Source of the DNA: Mytilus galloprovincialis
Taxonomy: Eukaryota; Mollusca; Bivalvia; Mytilida; Mytilidae
Assembly: GCF_965363235.1 (NCBI RefSeq)
Contig: NC_134840.1
Coordinates: forward strand, 91,710,416-91,774,415
Length of the DNA stretch: 64,000 bases
Reading direction: 5' to 3'
Shown here in pieces: positions 55,424 to 64,000 of the stretch (the first letter of the stretch is position 1; each line of letters opens with the position of its first letter). The notes below the pieces were generated by a model that saw only the letters and a program-made list of their open reading frames with translations, searched no databases and was not told the DNA's origin. A program made the position numbers and the translations under genes.

Positions 55424-58400
55424 CTACAATACAAAGTAATATACTTTAAAAAAAAAAGTTGATGCAGTAAAAAAATATCAATGCAAAAAGATTTGAAAGT
55501 CATAATTTTCTTTTTCAACATTAGAAAATACTAGTTGTATTAGTTTATTTTCCTGAAACCTTGAAAAAAAAAAGTCAATATATACAGAAGTTTAGCAATT
55601 AATCCTTAGTTTCATTCACTAACATTTAATGTATATTTTTTTACAGTTTAACATAAATTTCTTCAAAAGAAGATCTGGCAATACACCACAAAGTTATAAT
55701 TTTCAAGGTATACATTAACAGGTATTTTTGTTTGACAACAAGAGAGTGAAAAAGTTTACCTTAAAAAAAATCATCACTAAAGAAATAGATACCATAAAGG
55801 TATATATGTTCCCTTTTAGCCTTTTCACTATAACATACCTTTTGGTCCTCTTACTCGGACTGTGAGTTGTCCAGCTCCTGCACCTTTGGTTTCTACAATA
55901 AACTTGCTCTGGAATTTTGCCAAGATTCCATGCTCCACACCTGGGCCTGTCACTCTAACCTTACTGGCATCTGGTGGGGCTGATACTTTGATTATAAATG
56001 GACTACCTATAAATATCAATTAAAAAATATGTGTTATTGATCATTTATATTACATGTTTTATTCAATTTGTTGTACAGAAAATAAACTCATCATAGATAC
56101 CAGGACTAAATTTTGTATATACGACAGACGCACGTTTTGTCTACAAAAGACTCATCAGTGACGCTTGAATCCAAAAAAGTTTTAAAAAGCCAAATAAAGT
56201 ACAAAGTTGAAGAGCATTGAGATCCAAAATTCCTACAAGTGTTGCCAAATACAGCTAAGGTAATCTATGCCTGAGGTAGAAAAGCCTTATTATTTCAAAA
56301 AATTCAAAATTTTGTAAACAGTTAATTTATAAATATAACAATATCAATGATAATTCATGTCAGCACAAAAAGTGCTGACTACTGTGCTTTTGATACCCTC
56401 ACTTGTGTAATAGTCTAATATAAACCAGTTTAATTGAATAAGGAGCATAGTTACTAGGAGAAAGCCACAAATATTTATGCTTCACATGAACTGGCACCAC
56501 AATAATTGTAACTAGGGACTAACTTTTTTATGAGGTTTAAACATGCATCTTTTGTTCCCATTGATCATTTATCTACAAACTTTTCTTTAATTTTTTTATT
56601 CTAAGTTGGAAATTACTGTAATCATTATTATCGTTTAGAACATGTGTAACATAAAAATGTTCAAAAGAGGCAAACTTATTTACTCTAATTTGAAAAAAAC
56701 TGAAAGCAAATGTTTCCATAATCTTTTTAAATTGCAGGTATTAACGCAATTCATTGAGATTTGAAACAAACTTCAAAGTCAAACTTAATATAGGCCTGTC
56801 AGTAATGGTTTTACCTTGTACATGTTCACCACCATATTTAACCTGTAGAACATGACGACCAATTTCCTGAGGTTTAATTCTTAGTTCAAATGTTCCATCT
56901 CTATTATCTTCAAGTTCACAATAAGCTGCTTTATTAGGTCCCATACAGGATGCAGTCAGTTCACCTGCAAAATGAAAAGAAAAAAGTCATATAATATCTA
57001 GAATCTTTGTTTTCAAATAAGTTATTTTGTTTCTCCATTTCATCATTCTCATTATGGATTTAAAGAAAAAAATATTGATTATTTTGTGTATAAAATTGTA
57101 TAATTGAAAAAAAAAAGATGATAAAGGGAAGTAATTCTGTAATGCATATTTGATATCCAAATTTTAGACATGTCTAAAATAAAATGTAAATGCAAAGGTT
57201 ATCAAGAATTATGAAAATGACTTCTTTCTAACCATCTAAACTTCTGCCAAAAGTTAAATCATTCAACTCTTCAATAAGTAAAATGAAACAAACCTGGACC
57301 TGCCTTTCTTGTATCAATTGTTACATTCAGTGATCTTCCTGCAATACCACCTGTCAGGCCTTCTCCAGATACTGTCACTTTGTTTGGGTAGAATGCACCA
57401 ATGACATTGACCTTGTATGGAGATCCACGAAGCTGTCGATTGTTCCAAGTGATATTAAGTAGATATGCCCCAGGAATAACTGGTACATATTGGCATCGAT
57501 ATTTCCCTTGTGCAATTGCAATAACTTTGACTGGAATTTCTGCCTTCACTCCTGTTAATGTTACTTCTGGTGTACCTACAAAAAATTAAATTTAATTATT
57601 TGAAGAACATCAATTCAAGTTTGGAATTTTATCTGTCTTCAATTACCTCCCCTCTGCAATTATATGGGGAGTTCAGAAATTGAATTCAACAAATATCAAA
57701 AATAATTATGCACAAACGTAACTTTTATTTTTATCATTTTTGACTCCATACTTGTGCATCTTATTTACAACAAAATAAGCTGCAAATGTGATGAAGACAT
57801 TTATTACATTTCCATTCAAAACACTGTCCTTTCAAAGATTTAAAATTCATAAACTAATACTTCCTCAATCAAAAATTACCTGGGCCTGCCTGAGTACCAT
57901 CAATGTTAAATTCAGCCTCCTCTCTGACTGATGCCTCCTTTAGTCCTCTACCTGTTAAGATGACCTTATTATCTTGTCGACCATGTACAGCATATCCTAG
58001 CAATGGGGACTTTGGAAGGGCCAATTTACTCCATTGCAGATGAATATAATGGTTTCCTGAAATATAATAAAAGTTGATGAAACAGAAAGCTTTGTACTGC
58101 AGTTTTAATCTTGATATTCTTTTAAAAGACTACTTCCAATCTTAAAATCAATTAGTGAATTGATTCACTGAAACAAATCTAGGTTGTGATCCTGAGGTAT
58201 TAAGAAAATATTTAAATACATTTTATGTGGATTTTTTCCCCCAGACTAATGTACAGATAATTATTGTACAAATATTAATTCAGAGCCTTTCAAAACTCAA
58301 ATTATGTCTTGAAAATGGCTTGGATGATTAGAGTGTATGCATATCAGAAATTAATCCACATCATTTTAAACTTTGATTCTGACCTTCTTGTTCTGGAGTG

Positions 58401-61400
58401 AAGGTCATTGTTACTTGAGCACTTCCTGTTGCTTCTATCACAGAATGTAAACTTGATGCTGGTCCTGTCACTTCACTTGTTAGATGACCTAAAAAATGGG
58501 GGAAATAAAAAAAATAACATCTATGGATATTTAAATCTAACAGCCTCTTAATGTACTAAATGCACATATTGTATTTATATAATGGCAACTCCACTACTTT
58601 TGTGTGTTGTTTTATTCATAAACGAAATGTAAGCCTGAAAGGTCTAACAATGTATATGTTTTATATAATTGGTATTTCTCAGGGGCATCGCTCCTTTTAA
58701 AATTGTTGATCAACACTAATTTTAACTAGTCTGAGATATTTCTGATATAAACCTTTGATATAAAAAATAATTCAGAAGAATTCAAGTGCAAGAGCACTTA
58801 CGGTACAAAACCAAAGGTAGACCCTAATTAAGCTTCTTATTGGATAATTTCATTCAATATATGCATGAAATATTTGCCGCTGGACATTAGGCAAAAAAGC
58901 CAACCAACCAAATGTTCCCACCCATCATCATATAAAATTTGTCATTCACATTTATCCATGCAAATATAATTTTTCCTCTGTCCTCAAAATTTAAATCCCT
59001 CCTTAAACAAAAAACAAAAGTATATACAAATTGTGCTACTAAAAGAGGAGCAGTATATAAAATATATGAGTAAACAAAATACCTGGTCCTGCCTCAGAAA
59101 TATCAAAAGCTATATGCTTAGGTTCTCCTACAACCAGATGTACTCTGTCTTTATTATCTAATATTTGCTGCCAACCACCAACCACTTCAACTTTGTGAGG
59201 ATTTACAACTTTGGGATGGAAGGGGCTACCTAGAAATAAAATAAATCATAAATATAAGTTTATGCTCTGATTCTCCTGTTTTTACCTATTTTACATAATA
59301 AAGTTTTATGAAATCAAAGAGAAACTTTCATTTTAAATAACGTTGAAAATGTATCATCCAGAATCAGCTAATTTTTTTAATGTAAAATAATAATTTTAAT
59401 TGTTATCTCCCCTTGTAAAGAAAAATAAGAAACTTATATTATCTATCTCCAGATTACTTCTTGAGGAAACAGAGATAATACAAAATCATCTCTCCAACTA
59501 AACCTTTCCCTCTGTTCTTTATCTTTAAAAAATATCAAAAACCTTTTTTTTCTTTCATCTTTTCACGTCACCATCGCAAAAATGAATTGAATTTCCAGGA
59601 AAAATAAAATGAATTAGTATTTTAGTCATATTTGTTTCATAGACAAAAGAATTACAAGAATATCTTCACAGATTATCGTAGGAAAATTGTTTGTTTATGA
59701 CGGTATAACAAAACATAATATGGTTACTGGTAATCAAACATTCACATCAAGGAAAAGTAAGATATCTGATGAGGTGTTTTTTTTTTTTACACAAATCATG
59801 ATTTTTGCATTGATATTCATGCATGAAATTCTTGGTTCTTGGTTTCCTCCATAATGACGCCTTTTGATGCCTGTGTAGTGCCTCAGTTGAAACGTCTTGC
59901 CTAGGAATCTGTGTATCAAACTTAATGAAATTGTATTTTATATAAAAAGGATATTCATGAGAATATCTGGCTACACGTTTGACCATGTTACGCACCTGGT
60001 ATATCTTTACCATTCCATGTCACAACCAGTGTAAACACTCCAACTTCTACTGGTACATAAGATACAATGTATCTACCCTCCTTTTGCTCTAGTGTTGTTT
60101 TGGCAATTGAATTTGGACCTGTAACAGTAATTTCAAAGTTTTCCAATAATTCTTGACAAATTGTAATAAGAGTACAAAAATTAGATAACAATGTCATACA
60201 CATTTTTGGAAGCTTTAAAACTGCTTTTACTTGGGTTTTTTTCAGAGCAAATATTTCCTGCTGGACATAAGCAAATAATAATTGGATATTCCTCTCTATT
60301 GCACTAGTGCAATAATGCCTGTAAGTAGTGTGGTTAAAAATAGTTTACCGTAATTAAACATGGAGTTCTTGTCATTTGAATAGGTTTAGACATATAATAA
60401 AATGTTTTTCACAAAAGCAGGTAATTTTTTACATGTAGAAAATAATGTTCTGCTCAGGACAATGTGAATAATTATATAATGTTTCCTTAATTATAAATAT
60501 AGAATAACCATACATTGTCTCGAAATATCAATGTTATTTGTACAAGGCTTAGAAACAGGTAGAAAGCGAGGCTGTGTCAAGCATTTCTACCTGTTTCGAG
60601 CGGAGTACAAATAACATTGATATTTCGAGACAATGTATGGTTATTCTTTATATACTGCAACTCTTTTAACTGTTCTAAAGGAAGTATTTTGGGTAAAAAA
60701 CATCATTTCTTAATTTGGAGCGGACCACACGAACCTGTATGTTTTATTGATGTCATATAAAATTCTAACGAATCGCATTGTCAACGTCATAAACAAGGCA
60801 ATATACAGTCAGTGACTGTATATAACATATGAATATACAGTCAATGCAATTTGACTGCTCAAATAGCGCAGATGCAGTATATACCCCAATAGTATACACG
60901 AAATAACCATATAAAAGATGAATCTATCATTATTTCCTCTTCCAACAAACTCAACAGTGTTGGCGTTAGACAGTACAATGTATTGGTTGTTCTTTTTTAA
61001 AAAGTAACCCGTTTTTTGGTTTGGATAAGCTGCCAATTTGTATTTTGCTCTACAAATTTTTGATATTGAACATACCTCATAAAGGTTATTCCTAAAACAT
61101 GTATAATGCACACTTAAATTAGTGCAAAATTTCATATTCTTACAGCTATTGAATTAGTATATATTCAAATCATAATCTTTGACAAAAATTTATGTTATGT
61201 TAGTTAATTCAGGTAAAAAACTGTATACAACATGTGAACCTAACCATTAATTTATTAAGATGTTCTTGCCTTGATTATACAAGAATGAAAGTAGATAAGC
61301 ATCAACAAATAATCAATAAATTAAATATCCTTTTCTTTTAAAATACAATATAAAAAAAAGCCATAGAATACAATGTTTATGCAAAATATTGCAGTATGAA

Positions 61401-63686
61401 TCATGTTAAAAAAAGTGTGAAAGAAAATTTACCTTCTACTTTAACGCCCAAGTCACCAACTCTATTACCCACATCAACACTAAATGAAGCATTTTTATTT
61501 TCTTCTCCTGAATAAAGTCCATCACCAGTAGCTGTAGGCAATCCTCCGTCATCAATATTCTGTATGTAAGGACACCCTGTGAAATAGTTAAACAAACTTT
61601 ATTGCTTCTTCATCCTTACCTGAATGAACATTGAATCATACTCAATCAAAATTTCAATTTAGAATCAATCTAACAAAATGGTGAAAAAGGAAATAAAATA
61701 GGCACTTAAAAAAAATATTACCAGATATCATTATGATGAAGTAGAACTGTCACAAATACAACCAGTTTTAATATTATCTCAAAAACTTCTAATGAGATTT
61801 GGACAATTTTAACAATATCAGAGACAACATCTGTCCATGGCCCCAGGACAACCCATCTTATGAATTGACCACAATGCATAAAGGCAGAGGTTATGTCAAA
61901 AGCTTTTACTAAGGAATTTTAATGACTCAATTTACCAAGGTATTTTTGATGTCCAACTAAAAAATGCAAAACAAAGACAAAAGATGTCACATTAATACAC
62001 CCTGGGACACCATGCTATAAAACATGCAAAACTTTTATCAAACCTGCTAAGATTGTGCCATATAAAGGCAGGTGTTGATATATTTACTTCATTTAAAAGT
62101 AGACAGCTGCTGTTAAATCATGCACCAATGATCATTATCATTTCAATATGGCAACATTTTTTTATCATTTTTTTATTTCTAATGTCCTCTAATGGGGAAA
62201 TTTAAAACAGCTTTTTGGAGACTGTAAACTTAGTGAACCTTCTATGGTGAACTATGTATTCCAATAAATAGGATAACATTCTTAGCATTGATAAGACAAT
62301 TTTTTTAGATCTAAAAGGATATTTCAATTGCAAATCCCTTTGCCTATTTCTATATAAATAGAAAGGCATGCTAAATAAATCCCTGGCCTTGTGGTCAGTA
62401 CTTCTGTTGTTTTCAGACTCAGAATTCAACATACCAAAATACTGTATTTGGTGATTCAATCACAAATTTTGCACTACAATCTCCGAGTAAAATTCTATAA
62501 CCATATTTTATTTGTTTGATCACATTATTTTTAATCGACCCCATCTCAGCAGATTCTTACCACTAATGCTGATAACAGTAGAATACATTTCTTCATCATT
62601 TATAACCTTGACATTGGCAGTGTACATGACACCATTTCTTAGTCCATACTGAAACACACTATCGTTAGATTGCTTAGAAATGTTATTTTGAACACTAGGT
62701 TTATGACTAGAATATTTGTTATCTTTTTTAATCCATTGTTGTTTTAACTTTGGAAATGAATATTCCAAGGTGGAAGCTGTATAGCTCTCAAAACTATTTT
62801 GCCGCGACAGATTTGATCTTTTTATAGACTTGTCATGGAGTTTGGAGGCAACACTCGTATTCTTTAAAAATTTTGGTTTCTCATGAGAACTGTCTGATGG
62901 CTTTGCTTTCTCATGAAAACTTTCTACCGGTGACAACATTTCTTTTACACTTGGTCTTTCTTTTTCGATTTTCTTTTGCATTGTTCGATTTAAGAAATGA
63001 TTTTCAAGGTTTGCCAAAACGTTGCTGTCGAACATTTTTCTGACAGATTGAGGTTTTTTGACTGGCTTGTATGAAGTCTTGTTCTGATTATTTTTGATTT
63101 CTTTGATATTAGCACCATCTCGACTCATTAATACAGTCTCAAGTTCCTTCACTAATTCATCCTGTAATTTTGACCCAGGATCCTTTTTTATAGAAGTTTT
63201 GAAAAATATTGGTTTTGGAATCGGAGCAATTGAAACACCAATTGAAGAAATCCTTTTCAATATTTCTTCTTTACTTTTGCCAGCAATTTCATTCTCATCT
63301 TTTTCATCTGAATTATCCACTTTTTCAGTCAATGGTAATTTTTTATCGTCTTCAACATCAGTATAAGTTTCACCATCAGAATCAAAATTAATGTATTTGT
63401 CTTTGATTGCACCACGTAATTCATCCAGTAATCCACTTTTTTCCGACACTATTTTCACATTATCCACAGCAGACGTCCCATTATTTACTGACACATTGTC
63501 ATCAACTGCCACATTGTCAGTAGTTATTGACACATTATCCTTCAACATTAAATGGAATGGTAATGGTGGTGCAGGGATTATTGTAGGATTATCAGAACTG
63601 TCAGTAACTGTCATATTGTCAGAAACTGTCACTTCACTGTCAATTACAGATTTTTCAGTGTCAGTTTTTGCAGATTCTAAATCCAT
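55176..63686 (-). CDS. Filamin-repeat protein with disordered N-terminus (10 coding exons)
   Basis: Coding exons in transcription order: 62561-63686, 61433-61576, 59996-60118, 59083-59229, 58384-58488, 57880-58056, 57294-57575, 56815-56964, 55839-56006, 55176-55423. Together they are 2,670 nt, coding 889 residues; every intron is GT-AG and phase 1. Residues 1-375 are low-complexity and charged. From about 385, five filamin/ABP280 Ig-like repeats follow, each with a V.GP or AGPG turn and a closing GSPF-like strand (IPGSPF, LPKSPL, RGSPY, VQGSPF, VPGSPF). A 30-residue tail (MAELEEVM ... DEWREKL) ends the protein. Filamin repeats bind membrane receptors and signalling proteins and cross-link actin when joined to CH domains. 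No CH domain is visible, so this is either a CH-less filamin relative, an alternative-promoter form of a larger gene extending beyond 64,000, or a jitterbug-like C-terminal product. Confidence 0.85.
56090..56235. repeat. Dispersed repeat in filamin-repeat gene intron 8
   Basis: Inverse copy of 52335-52500: CGACAGACGCACGTTTTGTC, ACTCATCAGTGACGCTTGAA and GTTGAAGAGCATTGAGATCC. Confidence 0.65.
60501..60647. repeat. Perfect 43-bp inverted repeat in filamin-repeat gene intron 2
   Basis: 60501-60543 (AGAATAACCATACATTGTCT...) is the exact complement of 60605-60647. Inside, GAAACAGGTAGAAA pairs with TTTCTACCTGTTTC, giving a nearly continuous hairpin of about 147 bp. GCACTAGTGC lies 200 bp away. Confidence 0.85.
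61577..62560. other. Filamin-repeat gene intron 1
   Basis: AT-rich intron. No repeat or conserved coding segment recognised; the open frame at 62202-62459 has no similarity I know. Confidence 0.5.
62561..63686 (-). CDS. Filamin-repeat gene exon 1, disordered N-terminal region
   Basis: The start is the ATG at 63684-63686 (MDLESAKTDTEKSVID). An in-frame TAA lies six codons upstream and a TTG in between is not needed. Codes 375 residues rich in D, N, S and K, with a DNVSV-type motif repeated near the start, a PAPPLPFH proline run, acidic stretches and later basic stretches. It ends VISIS at a GTAAGA donor. I recognise no folded domain. Confidence 0.8.
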
Positions 63687-64000
63687 CTTTGACAATTTAA
63701 CTTACCCTGCAGTTTTACAACACAATGTCTAGTTTCTATAGGACATATCAATGCACTAATAAACTGCCTTAGGAAATTTTATAGATCCTATATCTTTCTA
63801 AACAATTTGCAACCATTTATATACAAGAATTTTGTCTTTATCCTAATCCTCAGTAAAATAGTTTATCACAACTATGTCTTTATATCCACATTATATAGGT
63901 AAATAAAGCACAACTGTTTTAATCTATCAGAAAAATCACATGGTTATATATATCCCAGAGTTGATGTTTCTATATTCTTTCCTTGACTTGTTTTCCTCAA
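63687..64000. other. Upstream of the filamin-repeat start, unknown
   Basis: 5' UTR, promoter or intron. On the minus strand a CTGCAG lies 20-30 bp before the ATG and could be a splice acceptor, so an upstream exon beyond the window is possible. Confidence 0.4.

Noticed and set aside
63684..63695. TTG start three codons upstream of the filamin-repeat ATG
   Set aside because: ATG at 63686 is a standard start and follows an in-frame stop.
63094..63732. Plus-strand ORFs opposite the filamin-repeat exon 1
   Set aside because: Shadows of the minus-strand coding exon, with no start context or similarity of their own.

Overview
This is a nuclear window from a eukaryote, most likely a marine mussel (Mytilus or a close bivalve). 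It is AT-rich, its genes have many introns, and its repeats look like those I associate with mussels: hairpin-plus-CCGT-microsatellite elements with a 169-bp core, a roughly 320-bp element starting near AAGAAGATGTGGTATGATTG, and dispersed segments containing GTCAAAGAGACAAC. The species is an inference; no database could be searched.

Three protein-coding genes can be reconstructed exon by exon with GT-AG introns and an unbroken frame. (1) MCM7, minus strand, 15 coding exons from 25,297 to 6,807, 723 codons, a subunit of the MCM2-7 replicative helicase. (2) A DCUN1D1/DCUN1D2-type neddylation factor, plus strand, 7 coding exons from 31,223 to 43,083, 260 codons; its first exon codes only the initiator Met. 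(3) A filamin-repeat protein, minus strand, 10 coding exons from 63,686 to 55,176, 889 codons: a long disordered N-terminal exon followed by five filamin Ig-like repeats, with no actin-binding CH domain in the window. The three genes are unrelated in function.

Layout: 1-6,100 is repeat-rich intergenic DNA. 6,807-25,297 is MCM7; intron 13 holds a nest of transposons, intron 12 pogo/Tigger-like pieces, intron 5 a 92-bp tandem array copied from the exon 5 splice-donor region, and intron 2 a CAGGG-type DNA transposon. 25,300-31,200 is intergenic with SINE-like repeats, an interrupted reverse-transcriptase fragment and foldback elements. 31,223-43,083 is DCUN1D; intron 2 holds two Mutator-like elements with target-site duplications, and intron 3 holds a tandem/inverted element carrying four hammerhead-ribozyme-like cores inside a second TIR element. 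43,084-55,170 is intergenic with several MITEs and a 1.26-kb palindrome. 55,176-63,686 is the filamin-repeat gene.

The most unusual structures are the amplified zinc-finger exon/donor junction in MCM7, the hammerhead-bearing ~1.07-kb tandem with a 16-bp target duplication, and the Mutator-like elements whose ends are inverted arrays of short tandem repeats. No wholly new system is proved by the sequence alone.
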